Shown here one piece after another: positions 48,340 to 59,734 of a DNA stretch of 64,000 bases. A model generated the notes under the pieces. It searched no databases. It worked only from the letters and a program-made list of their open reading frames with translations, and was not told the origin of the DNA. Both the position numbers and the translations under genes were made by a program. The stretch comes from Amaurobius ferox (Eukaryota > Arthropoda > Arachnida > Araneae > Amaurobiidae), in the NCBI GenBank assembly GCA_951213105.1, contig OX578144.1:79285801-79349800 (forward strand). The letters are read 5' to 3'. Position 1 is the stretch's first letter; every line of letters starts with the position of its first letter.

Positions 48340-51100
48340 GTTTAAACTCAAGCCACTTAAAACTCTGTGAATTCTTCCTGTATCGTTACTATATTTCCAT
48401 CGTTTTGTATTGATATAATTCCTTTATCATTAGTGGTTATATTCTCCATTTTCGAAGCGCAGCACTTTTTCTGCAAATCGTTGAGGAGAAGTATATCCTG
48501 TCAGATGAACTTTCATGTTGGCCAATCTGACTCTTTTAACATTTCTAAAAATGCCTTTATAGGTGCTTGTATTTCATCCGCCTTCGTTCCACTTATAATT
48601 ACTGGAAGAATCTGGTCGGAAATCGCCAGATAAAACCTTCCTCATGTACGCTTAATGTCCTCATGTACACTTAATGTTATGATAAAGATCTTCTATCAAT
48701 AACTTCTAAAGCAGCCCGTAAGTGGCATGGTCCACGTATCCTAAACAATGAACTTACATTTCTTTAAAAGAACTTTATTCGAACTCCTGCAAATGTTGCA
48801 GATAGAAAATCCAACACGCTCAAGATTTAAAGGGTATTTAAATTGAATACCGAATGGACCCTTCTCCCTCCAGTCGAAGCAATCCCAGTCGAAGCTACAG
48901 CAAGAGCAACCATATTTTCAATTTTACTTTCACTATAAAAATATTAAACAAGTTTTCTTGTTCTACCTGGCGCATCCAAGTAGAAAATTCCAACAGCTCC
49001 ATCAAAATCTGCAGATGTGATTCCCCCCCCCCCCCCTTGAAGACTTGTCTTTGATCTTCAGATTTGACTTATTTATATCACAACTCGTCTCCCTCATAAT
49101 TTAATAATTCAGTCTGATATTGCTGTCCCTTTTTGGCTTAAGATGTTCAAATGCTTTCAGTGCTGTATCACTCCTGGTCCTGATCTTGTCTTTTAGAATG
49201 ATTAATGATTGCTTGAAAATGACATCGTTCGAGTCTAATTCACTGTTGTTAGTTCTAATCCTTGCTTGATGTAAAATATCTTCAGCCTTATTTTCTCTTT
49301 ATGTATTTCATAACTTTACGGGTTTTGAATGGAGCATGCCTGCTTGCTACATAACTGAAATAGATTCCAAAGTATTCCTGATAATCGAGTAACAACTCCT
49401 TCTTTCAAGGTGTTTTTCCAGTATGAATCATCCTCAAGACTAAGCTAGAAACTTTTTTTAGACCGTTTAACCTACCCGAACGTATAATGTAACTGTTTGG
49501 ATGGCGGGAACAGTGTTCAAATCAGTGAAAGATGTAGAACATTGGACTTTTTAAAGCAAGAGTCAAAGGTAAAAGCATTTCGATTCTTGGGATAAACTGT
49601 GTAGGCACGGCCGAATACATACCTTCATCTAATTCCTACATGTCCTCGTACTATTTGGCCAGATTTACGCCTGTCTTATTTCTTGCTGCTTATATTCCAC
49701 ATGTAGAAAGTAAGTGTATCCTCTGATCGCTGTTAAGCATTTTCAATAGTGAAGTGTACCCTCTGACTACTTTTAAGATCACTTAAATGAACAATTGTTG
49801 GATATCTCTCGTGAAAGTTCCATGATCCTCCAAATTGCTTCATTGCTGCTGATTTTTCGTTCTATTTTATGTGCCTCATCATGTGCACTTTCTTTACTCG
49901 TCAGGTTAAGCACAGCCATGTCAAATTCTTCGTTAATATATTTAAATACATTATATTATCGATTTTACAAATGTACAACATTCCACATTTATGCGTGCAT
50001 TGAACTCCCTTGACAACACAAGACAATAAAAAACCAACCCATCTGTTACCAACTCCAGTGTGAGAATCCCATAACTTTGCGACTGTTGTGAATCAGTTCG
50101 CCATCCTCAGGTCCTCTGAAACAAAACAGGGGATATCCATGCTGTCTTGACTGTGTATCCTCCAAAATATTTCTTCTGTACTTTTTCGTGCATTATCTAT
50201 CTTTCATGCAAGAAGATTGGAGGTTTATATTGCCACATGGGTTATGCATCATATGTGACCAAATAATGCTATGTAAACGTTGGTCACTTTTAGATTAGGC
50301 ATTTCTGCACGTATGAAGTCATCAACTTTGCACATGGATTTTCTCAAGAACCCAAACTGAATGTATGCATACGAAAGACCCTTCTGCTATACATAAAACG
50401 TAGAACAATATCAAATATGCATCATTTAATTTTGAGATTCATGAACAATTTCAATTTCTGATGGAAGACTCTGCAAGCAATTCCTGTCGATCGTGAGATT
50501 TCTATCTTGGCATGCATTCATTCGTAACACCGCCCCCACTGTGGGTTATACGGGAACGTAACAAAAAAATCAGGTCTTTTATAATTTCTGACAATGTTAT
50601 AACATTCTAGATACGTTCTTACGTGTAGCGAGACCCCTCTCCTATTATGAAGCTAGAAGGCAAAATATATATGAAGCCCCCCCCCTCCATATATGTAGCT
50701 AGAAGGCGAAAAGATTGCCCGATGTCCTAAACAAACACACACACCTGCAAAAATACCCTCTACCTCTGATGTGTTTAGAGCATTGAATCCTTCATGTTGA
50801 TCAGCTGGTGTTTTATCTGCAATAACAACCATCAATTCTGGAATCCTTTTTTCGATAGTACACCTAAAACATCTTACATAGTTGTGCTCATGCAGTATTT
50901 CTTGTAAATCGGATACAATAGCTTGTTTTGGCCACAGTTCATACTTTAGCGTTTTTCATCTTGTTTTTCGTTATCATTGACGAAATATACCTAAAAAAAT
51001 TTTGGCTCCTCATTCAGTTGCTGTTGTAGACTACATATTCTGCGGTAGACTTATCCTTAACTTTGAATGTTGGCATGAATCCCCCACCCTTCTCTAATTT
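48340..51100 (-). pseudogene. Decayed Helitron Rep/helicase
   Basis: Read on the minus strand in scattered frames, with many stops. From the upstream end: LQEILHEHNYVRCFRCTIEK and ADKTPADQHEGFNALNTSEV (about 50660-50920), which match the Helitron-like N domain; then DTQSRQHGYPLFCFRGPEDG and GELIHNSRKVMGFSHW (about 50050-50180), and SSNEAIWRIMELSREI (about 49800-49870). The Pif1-type helicase part follows, with WTMPLTGCF (about 48710), SGDFRP / DQILPVIISGTKADEIQA (about 48570-48645) and MKVHLTGYTSPQRFAEKVLR (about 48450-48515). The order fits a Helitron Rep-Hel protein. Termini were not found. It is an inactive fossil. Confidence 0.85.
49467..49512 (-). repeat. Degenerate hairpin tail fragment
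   Basis: AGACCGTTTAACCTACCCGA followed by GTAACTGTTTGGATGGCGGG resembles a decayed T1 tail, lying inside the Helitron relic. Confidence 0.5.
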
Positions 51101-51151
51101 CTTTTGTTGAGCCGTTTGTCACTTAAAAACATGAGTCGTATCGTCTTATAC

Positions 51152-53909
51152 CAGGGGTCGGCAACCTGAGGCTCGCGAGCCGCATGTGGCTCTTTTGATG
51201 TAAAGTTGCGGCTCTCCAGTTCCATACGAAAAAATTAATAATTTATTATCAAAACTCTTAAAAAATAAGAAAATATATTTTTAAGTACCTAATTTCTCAA
51301 TAGCTTCTATTTTCATAATCGTTAATTACAAATCGCTACGCTTAACATGACCGTAATGAGATAAATTTGAACTATTGTTTTGTTCTTAGAGATGAGACTC
51401 CGTGACATGTTTATCTTTTAGCCAATTGCATTTTATTTTCGTCTCACCCAAACAGCCACCGTCTAGAGTCTAGACAGCACGTCTAGGCTCTAGACGTGTT
51501 GTCAGTCAGTCATCCTCGGATATCGCGGTCGACGTTACGTTGCATGTGTGTTAATTTAATCGCTTGCGGTTTCTGCGTGTCTATTCGCTTGTTGTTTCAA
51601 GAAAAATACGATTTAGAAGCGAATTATCTTCTCTGTATGTACGCGTATAATATAATAAAATCAGTAACAGAATTGAATTACATATCTGAGGATCGTGTTA
51701 ACGAAGTAATAATGGTAAATAAATTGTTTGCCGCTTTAGATAGCTAAGTAAAATTTTAAAAAGTCATTTTTTCAGCTCCGCGCCAGCATGGCATCTGGTA
51801 AAGAAAAGAGAAGAACTGAAGAAGGAAACCGAGAATTCAATCAGGATTGGACGGAGTCGTTTGCATTCATATGCAACACAGATGGCCTTCCGACTTGTCT
51901 CATTTGCCACGAAAAACTCGCACACAATAAGAAGTCAAATTTGGAGAGACACTTCACTACAAAACATACCCAGTTTGCTGGTAAATATCCAACCGGTGAC
52001 GCACTATAAAAAGCTGTTGAAGAGCTCCAAAAAAACAACAACAGTCAAGTTCCATGCTAAGTAACTGGACGCAATCTTCCAATAATGTAAATCTGGCAAG
52101 CTTCGCAGTATCATTAGAAATTGCAAACAGAGGAAAACCATTCACAGATGGTGAGCACGTCAAAGATTGTTTTATACGTGCATCTGGAGAACTGTTTCGT
52201 GAGTTTAAAAACAAAGCAGAAATCATGAAAAAAATCAAAGATTTGCCATTATCTGCTAAAACAGTACAAGATAGAACTGCTAAAATGTCTTCAAATGTAA
52301 CACATATGCAAGTGGAAGACATTCAACTGGCTTCTGCCTTATCTCTTGCTATAGATGAGTCTTGCGACATAAAAGACACGGCACAAGTTTCCCTTTTCGT
52401 CAGGTATATGTCGTCCCAAGGTCCAAAAGAAAAACTGCTAGAATTGCTACCACTCTCAGGGCAAATTCGTGGAGAAGATATAGCAAATGCTGTGCAAAAA
52501 TGCCTGGAAGACAATGGAATCGATATAAAGAAAATCGTTTCTATAGCAACTGATGGAGCCAGAAGTATGACAGGAATACATAGAGGGGTAACATCAATTC
52601 TTCAGAAAAAAATAAACCACTAAATTCTAAAGTTTCACTGCATAATTCATCAAGAAGCGCTTTGTGCCCAAACATTTCCGGCCGAAATAGTTGAGGTCAT
52701 GAACTTGGTAATTAAGATTATTAACAGCATCTTGGCAAAGCACTCTACCATCGCCAGTTTAAAGATTTCCTTGCAGAAATAGATAGCCAGTTTTCTGACC
52801 TACTTCTGCACAATAAAGTGCGATGGCTTTCCAGAGGTAACGTATTGCAACGTTTTGCTTTGTGCTTGAGTGAAATAAAAACATTCCTCAATGAAAAAAG
52901 CATTGACCATCCCGAATTGGAAGAAGACAAATGGCTGAAAAAATTCAACTTCATGGTAGATACCACAATGAAACTAAATGAACTAAATCTAAAACTGCAA
53001 GGAAAGGGCAACCCAGCCTACACCTTGCTTGAAGAAGTAATTTGTTTCGAAAAAAAATTACTTCTTTTTGTTGAAGACATGGGAAGCGGTAAATTACTTC
53101 ATTTTAAAAATCTGAAGCAATATCGTGATGAGACCAATGCAACTATTGACACGAATTACTTCAGCATAGCTTTAAAAAACATGATGGATGGATTCGCTGA
53201 GAGATTCGAGCAATTCAAAACAAACATAAGTACTCTCGCGTTCATAGTAAATCCTCTCAACACAAATGCAAATGAGATCAACATTGAGCCATTTGGAATT
53301 GATGCTGGATCGCTCCAAACGCAATTGCTAGATTTGAAAAGGAAAGACAGTTCACAGAACTCAAGAGCCAGTTGGAAGAGTTGGGTGTCCAGAAATGCAT
53401 GCACATCGCGCAGCACAAGTGGACAGCTGTAAAAGAAATTCCGCGAGTTGAGGCCCTCATATTCGGCACATGGAATAGTCTTCCAGAATGCTACAGTGAG
53501 GTGAAGAAGTCGGCATATGGAGTGCTGACGATCTTCGGGTCGACATATTCTTGCGAGCAAGCGTTCTCGTGCATGAATATAATAAAAAGTAAAGTTAGAA
53601 GTCAACTAACAAATTAAAATCTAGAGTCGTGCTTGAAACTTAAAATAACAAGTTAGAAGCCAGAATTAATCAAACTTTCAAAAGGCATGCAAAGCCAATG
53701 TTCCCATTGATGTAACTATCTATATTTGTGTTTTTATATGAATAAATATTTTTCCGTATTTAAAGCCGTTTATTTTAAATCAAAAATCAAATATATATAA
53801 GCAAATACTATAATATTGAAACGAAAACTTTTAGTGGCTCTTTAAAAACTGGGAAATTTTGTAAATTGTAACTTTTGGCTCTTCCGTTTCAATAGGTTGC
53901 CGACCCCTG
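51152..53909 (+). mobile_element. hAT transposon with intact ends and 8-bp duplication
   Basis: 2758 bp between perfect 8-bp direct repeats TCTTATAC (51144-51151, 53910-53917). Ends CAGGGGTCGGCAACCT and its inverse AGGTTGCCGACCCCTG. A subterminal GGCTCGCGAGCC palindrome and GTGGCTCTTTT / AGTGGCTCTTT boxes repeat at both ends. It lies just upstream of the Helitron coding relic, possibly inside the same element. Confidence 0.95.
51788..53617 (+). pseudogene. hAT transposase (GTF2IRD2/ZBED-like), frameshifted
   Basis: Four pieces in changing frames. 51788-52009: BED/SPIN-type zinc finger with CLICHEKLAHNKKSNLERHF and H-x4-H. 52054-52623: RNase H-like core, [20 protein letters not shown] (first acidic cluster) and [18 protein letters not shown] (second Asp), closed by a stop. 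52623-52818: FHCIIHQEALCAQ in a damaged stretch. 52818-53432: [12 protein letters not shown] and helical insert. 53372-53617: C-terminal dimerisation region, FGSTYSCEQAFSCMNIIKSK. At least two frameshifts and a stop prevent a full product. Related domesticated proteins exist in other animals, but this copy is plainly a transposon relic. Confidence 0.92.
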
Positions 53910-53917
53910 TCTTATAC

Positions 53918-55239
53918 GTATTTTTCTGGAAATACCTCCTGTGAAAAAATATTTTCAAATAAATGAAAATGAAACATTTTGAGAATTTGAACCTTATATG
54001 CAATTTCCATGTTTTGTAGGGAATGTAAAATGAATGCTTTTATGAACTTTCGTTCGCCAGCTATTCTTTAAAAAAAAATCTCTTAATTCTTTAAAAATAT
54101 ATCGTATTATATTTCAGGGAATTATTGCTTCCTCCATAGGGAAGAAAGGCTCTTATAAATATCTTAAATTTTGATTAATTCGGGTTTCAATCATACAAAT
54201 TACAAATAATAATAATCTATCTTCTAGTTTATTATGTGAATTTTTGAAAAAGAATTTGAAATATTTGAAAAAGAAGAAAAAAATATATTTTAAATATCCT
54301 CCCCATTCTATTTCATTTAATTTCGTCTGCTCGTATACCGAATTTTAGAATTTTGCATTTTGAAACTGGCATCAAAAGTAAATGGATTGCTTCGACAATC
54401 GCAGTTTATATCTGGAATTTTATTGTGGTTGTTTAAGTTTGCAGTTTCTTTCCTATCAAGTGACATATCGTGAAAGCTATCCCGTTTCATGCTGTCACAA
54501 TATAGATTTTTTTCTCCTGCCACGATTTCTCATCACATTTTCATATTGTTTTCTTTTTTGTGTGATTCCTGGGAATTCTTATTTCTTGTGCTTCATTTTA
54601 TTTTATCAAGTGAGATGGGAAAAGAAAGAGAGTTGTATTGCTGTTGTGAAATGCTTATGAAATGTCCGATGATTTATAACCTTGGAAATGGGATTAAGGG
54701 TGAAATGTAAAATTTCGATATCAAGAAAAGAAGAACTGTATAAAAGAAGTTGCTGCTATCTAAAAATAAAAGTATTTGGTTTCAAATAAATATCAAGTGA
54801 ACTTCCAGTTTAAGAAATATTTAAATATAACTCCTAAATATATAAGGAATATTTATTGAACTCCCATTGCAAGTATCAGTATCCACTGACCGGTTTAAAG
54901 AGACCAAGAATCGTTTGTATTGTTTTTATGGTATAAATTAAATAATAAATGTAACATTTTCAAATTCACATTAAAAACACCGAAACAACAAAAATGAAAA
55001 ATGAAAATTCCAAAACATTTAAGAAAGGTGGTTATTAGCCACACAAAATGGTTAACTGGGACCACATTTAGCTAAGTTTTTTTTTATACTATCTTCTTCT
55101 TTTAATTGGACCAGGTAACAGCTTTGTTATGTGAGGACCATTTCACGAGGCTCGTGCATCACTCATGAAGTTAGTTAATCTTACGAAACAGTTTTCTTCT
55201 GTAGCTATCTACCAAATTAAAAAAAAAAAAGTTTTACAC
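53918..55239. other. No gene; first half of a diverged duplication
   Basis: About 54296-54560 resembles 55905-56205: TTGAAACTGGCATCAA, AAATGGAT, ATATAGATTTTT(T)CTCC and CACGATTTCT occur in the same order. No coding gene recognised; T-rich frames at 54382-54710 are not supported. Confidence 0.5.
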
Positions 55240-55251
55240 AACGTTTCTTCA

Positions 55252-55547
55252 AGGGCGCGGTAGCCCATTGGTTAGCGCGCTGGAGTTGCATTCGGTAGGC
55301 CCGGGTTCGATTCCAGCCACAGCCAAAACTGCCGCCGTGTTCATGCGGAGTACGATCACGTTAAACATGTGGGTCCGAAAGTCCTTCCGAGAGGTTGGTG
55401 GTAGGGGATGGAGGGTACGGTCCCTGTGGATGTCTCCCCCACTGGGTTCCGGTCTAAATTGGGTGGCACTTCCCGACCGTCCAAACAGTTACCTTACACC
55501 TTTCTGGTAGGTCGGACGGTCTGGGTTTCAACAACAACAACAACAAC
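55252..55547 (+). mobile_element. tRNA-derived SINE copy E
   Basis: Full-length SINE (head AGGGCGCGGTAGCCC, B box GGTTCGATTCC, shared body, T1 hairpin, CAA-rich tail of six or more units). Flanked by AACGTTTCTTCA at 55240-55251 and 55548-55559; the second is shared with the next SINE. Confidence 0.95.
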
Positions 55548-55559
55548 AACGTTTCTTCA

Positions 55560-55852
55560 GGGGCGCGGAAGCCCATTGGTTAGCGCGCTGGAGTTGCACT
55601 CGGTAGGCCCGGGTTCGATTCCAGCCACTGCCAAAACTGCCGCCGTGTTCACGCGGAGTACGATCACGTTAAACATGTGGGTCCGTAAGTCCTTCCGAGA
55701 GGTTGGTGGTAGGGGAAGGAGGGTACGGTCCCTGTGGATGCCTCCCCCACTGGGTTCCGGTCCAAATTGGGTGGCACTTCCCGGCCGTCCAAACAGTTAC
55801 CTTACACCTTTCTGGTAGGTCGGACGGTCTGGGTCTCAACAGCAACAACAAC
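55560..55852 (+). mobile_element. tRNA-derived SINE copy F
   Basis: Full-length SINE inserted directly after copy E, flanked by AACGTTTCTTCA at 55548-55559 and 55853-55864. Its hairpin is CCCGGCCGTCC...GGACGGTCTGGG with tail TCTCAACAGCAACAACAAC. Confidence 0.95.
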
Positions 55853-55864
55853 AACGTTTCTTCA

Positions 55865-57397
55865 ATAATATCTTAAAAGAAGAAATATTTCATTTGGAGT
55901 TAAATTTCCCACTTCTCTTTAATATTTTCACTCCATTTTAAACTTCATATCAATATCGTCTGCGATTATTCCGAATTTCGGAATTTTACATCTTGAAACT
56001 GGCATCAAGAAATAAATGGATCATTCTGGTGCGATATGCAGACAGCTTACATCTGGTGTTCTATTGTGACGTTTAAGCATGCACCCCCCCCCCCCCCCCC
56101 CCCCACCGTCAGTCGAGTGACATTCTGAAAGTTATTCTGTTGCATATGCTGTCATATAGATTTTTCTCCGATCACGATTTCTGACAGCCACGTTTTCGTA
56201 TTTGTGTATTGATATCTGGATGGATGAAGTGTGCATGGGGTAAAGTGATAATAGTTTGCTAGCACTGGGATGTAAAGAGAGATAGATCTAACGTAAAATA
56301 TCGATATTGGTTAAAAGTAGAATTATTATGAAATATTTCGTTTCATAGCAACATGACATATTTAGAATAAAGTGGAATGTTCTGGATTTTGTTAAAGTGA
56401 ATTTTCACTTCAATTTTCACTTTTTTTGAAGCATGTGAAATTATGTTGGGAATACTTTTAGGGTAGGAACTATAATGGATATTGTAATCAATGAATAAAA
56501 GTAGCGTTCAATTGGTTCCAAATAATATAATTGTTTTCCTTTTACCACTGAAAATAGGAATTTGAATACTTAAGATTGCATCTAGCCAAATGATTAACTG
56601 TGCTATAACAATGAATGGAATAGTTGAGTATATTATCATTAAATTTTGTGCGATTGCAACATAAATTAAAATTACTATTTTAAACAAGAATCACTGCTAA
56701 CGAAGAAATGTTTTATTATGGACGAAGCGAAGTCATTTTTGCATTTCTAACGAAACGAAATCAACATTTGCCTAAATTTTTTATCCCTTTTACTCGAAAA
56801 CTACAATAGATAAGAAAAACTTGCATACATAAGTAAAATTGCACACAGATGTGTAGAATCACAATTTCAATAATTAAAACGAACTGTAACAGGGCGAAAC
56901 TCCCATTTTTAGATTGCGCTTCCTACAAATGATAAGTAAACGGCAAATCAAAACGTGTGTGATTTAAACGTGATCCCGTATATCCATTCCAGAACTTATA
57001 CAGAGGATATGGTTGGTATACGGTCGCCGTTATTCAGTTGGGTTATTGACGTGATACGAATAAAATATCTGCCGAACCCAGTATATAATATTTCTTCTGG
57101 TTATATATACCGTTTACTTAAGCTGCATTATAAAACAGGGAATTAATATGGCATTAAATTTCGAACTTTGATACTTCGTGAAGGGATTGACAGGGGGACA
57201 AACTATGACGACAGCCAGTCTGGAAAATTGATATTACAAAATCTCGCAAACAACGAAAATTATAGTCAAATTTATTACCAGCACAAGGAGCTGACCCCTA
57301 GTTTACTCGCCCGGGTCTGACCTTGAGCACCTGAGGTAGAGCCAACAGAAACCAATCAGCCACCAGTGCTTGGGGAAAGCTAATGGGTGCCCCAATA
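55865..57397. other. No gene; second half of diverged duplication, C21 run
   Basis: 55905-56205 repeats 54296-54560 with a C21 run (56084-56104) absent from the other copy. The rest is AT-rich without a supported gene. Confidence 0.5.
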
Positions 57398-57401
57398 TTA
57401 A

Positions 57402-58260
57402 GGGAACGGTGACGTTGAAATTTTTTTTATTTATTTATTGACTTTAAAACGTGAAAATTTGTATAAATATTCCTCTTAACATTACTATATACAATACCAT
57501 TATTATTATTTTTTTCAATTTTGCTACAATTTTATATTTTTTTTAATTTAATTTTTTTTAACGAAAATTTGAAAATGCTCCTTGCGTGCCATTTGTTCAC
57601 ATTTTTGATTCATTTTACATTATGATCACTCAAAAACACATTATGAACAAATTTGGGTATTCATTTTTAAATCCATTAGAAAGTTAATTTTTTTAAAATA
57701 TTTTTCTGCATTAAAACTTAATTTTCATCATTTAATTAGGTTCTTATTCACTTTTAATTTACCTTAATAAAGTCCAATTATAAAATGTATACCCAGTTTC
57801 ATTAAAAAGTATGAGAGGTGTCTTCTTGCCAAATTTCATGCATCTCAGACAAAAATTAAGACGCATGGAGCATTTTAAAAATGTAAAACCTTTGAAAATT
57901 CCGTTTCGAAACAAATGCATTCAACCTTTTGCTTGCGGGTGGGACAGCGTCCATTCCAAACGAAGAACCTCCCAAAAAGACAGGTATTTGACATACCCTA
58001 TTCCAAACAGTTCGACCCTTTTTGCAGGCATTGGCGTCCATGGATATCGCTGACAGAAATATTGCACCTACTACACAAGTACCTGCAAAGGGGGTCGAAC
58101 TGTTTGGAATAGAGTATGTCAAATACCTGTCTTTTTGGGAGGTTCTTCGTTTGAGATTGACGCTGTCTCACTCGTAAGCAAATGTTAAATGTGTAAAATA
58201 ATTTTATATATTAAAACTTTTTTTAGTCGATTTTTGCTCATTTCAACGTCCACCGTCCCC
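57402..58260. mobile_element. TTAA-type element, family C, with nested family A MITE
   Basis: Between exact TTAA sites (57398-57401, 58261-58264). Ends GGGAACGGTGACGTTGAAAT and the inverse of GGGGACGGTGGACGTTGAAAT-type sequence. About 600 bp of its own AT-rich sequence is split by the MITE at 57925-58184. Confidence 0.8.
57925..58184. mobile_element. TTAA-type MITE, family A, nested
   Basis: 260 bp, flanked by TCAA (57921-57924, a decayed TTAA) and TTAA (58185-58188). Inverted arms: CCTTTTGCTTGCGGGTGGGA, GAAGAACCTCCC and AAAGACAGGTATTTGACATA with their inverse. Nearly the whole element folds on itself. Confidence 0.85.
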
Positions 58261-58379
58261 TTAAGACCAACCAGAAGCCAAGGTGTTATATCACCCTCTC
58301 CCAACATGGGCAACAATGATTTTAGTTGAACTTCACTTGCTGACTATTTTGATGATTTGTGCCTGAAAATGTATTTTTC

Positions 58380-58760
58380 GTCAAAAGATGGAAACATATC
58401 TCCAATGTAAAAGAATGCGAAATCGTCATTTCAGTAGCGTTACCCGATACAAGGCTGGTCTTTACAGCGCACAGAGTGTCCCAAATTCAGTACAACTGGT
58501 GACCCTTCCACTTTTACCTCTCCCTAATAATTCTTCGCAAATGCCCCCTATCTTACTCCTAGACGATCTTAACAAGATAAATTTAGTTATTGCTAATTCA
58601 ACTTAGCAAATATTTCTGGGTAACTCAGAATTTATAAAGGTTAGAATGCCCATTTTCTGGAACAAATTAAAGTGTTTATATAATATCTGTATATACTATT
58701 GTAAATGTTGAACCTGTAAATAAAACTGTACATTTATTCCATAAAAAAACAATTGGTTCG
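58380..58760 (+). other. Possible transcript 3' end
   Basis: AATAAA at about 58721, then a short A-run and GTGTGTGTTGG, a classical order for a polyadenylation site. The upstream 72-codon frame (58388-58606) matches nothing I recognise. Confidence 0.3.
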
Positions 58761-59149
58761 TGTGTGTTGGTCTTCCATGCCTATTTTATTCGTTTGAATA
58801 TATGTTACCATTACGCGGCCTACAGGTATGTGGAAACTCAATATTTATTTAATAAGACATCGGCATGGTTAAAACATAGAGGTTTCTTACATTTTAGTTT
58901 TATAGATTTTTTTACAAAATTTTGCTATAAAATGTGATTTATAATCGTTATGTCTTAACTAAACGATCATAAAACAGATCATTACTTCTTAGGTGCATGT
59001 CCCAAATTTTAAAACTTCATAAAATTCTGATTTTAAACAGATCACTACAAACTTCTAGTTCCTAGAGAACCGATATCAAATATATGTCTCAAATAATTAC
59101 ATGAAACGATGAAACTGAATTTCTTAAAATAGATATATTGAAGTAATTA

Positions 59150-59720
59150 ATTTATTTTGATTTTTCTCAATTTCATAATTAGTATTATAATAAATTGAAT
59201 CCCAAATAATCAGGAACTGATCTAATTGAAGATTTAAAAAACATAATAATACAATTTATATCTTCAAAATGCGTAGTTTTACCAAAAATAATATCAAGAT
59301 TTTTATAAGCCCTCTCATAAATAACGGTAATGTGAATACTAAAATTGAAGCTAGCTATAAAATTAATCCCCAAGTCCCTACTAATCTTATGAGCACGTAA
59401 CCACGTCCCCATTGGTGCAATACTGGAACGTAAAAGGGTCTCGTCGATGAGTAAAGGTAGTCGGGCAACATTTAGAAATATTTAAAGACAATCGATTAGC
59501 TTCGTCATATCATATTGCAAAAGTAGGCAATCTTTAGTAGAATTAATTTGTCGATAAAGTTTAAAAACTTCGGATAACATTACACATTTTGAAAATTCCA
59601 AAACAATTGGTACATCGTTAACAGGGAGATAGAAAAAAAAGCAATGGCCCCAAAATTGAATCCTGCAGAGCACTAGAAGTATTACAGAATGCATAACATA
59701 AAGTCAGCGTAAATTAATAC
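59150..59720 (-). pseudogene. Old LINE reverse transcriptase, distal half
   Basis: Minus-strand remains of a Jockey/CR1-like reverse transcriptase: DSILGPLLFFL (the QGSILGPLLF motif), VLEFSKCVMLSEVFKLYRQI (where FADD-type residues are lost) and DLGINFIASFNFSIHI with YERAYKNLDIIFGKTTHFED (thumb region). Several stops and frameshifts. The upstream half continues at 62117 after removal of the insertion stack. Confidence 0.8.
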
Positions 59721-59734
59721 ACATAAAGCAGCCT

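Noticed and set aside
55268..55510. A recurring 80-codon frame (starting MVSALELHSVGPGSIPATAK) seen at 11787, 13633, 32870 and 55268 that looks like a conserved protein family
   Set aside because: It is the SINE itself translated from the A-box region to the hairpin. Conservation reflects recent SINE copying, and there is no independent sign of translation.
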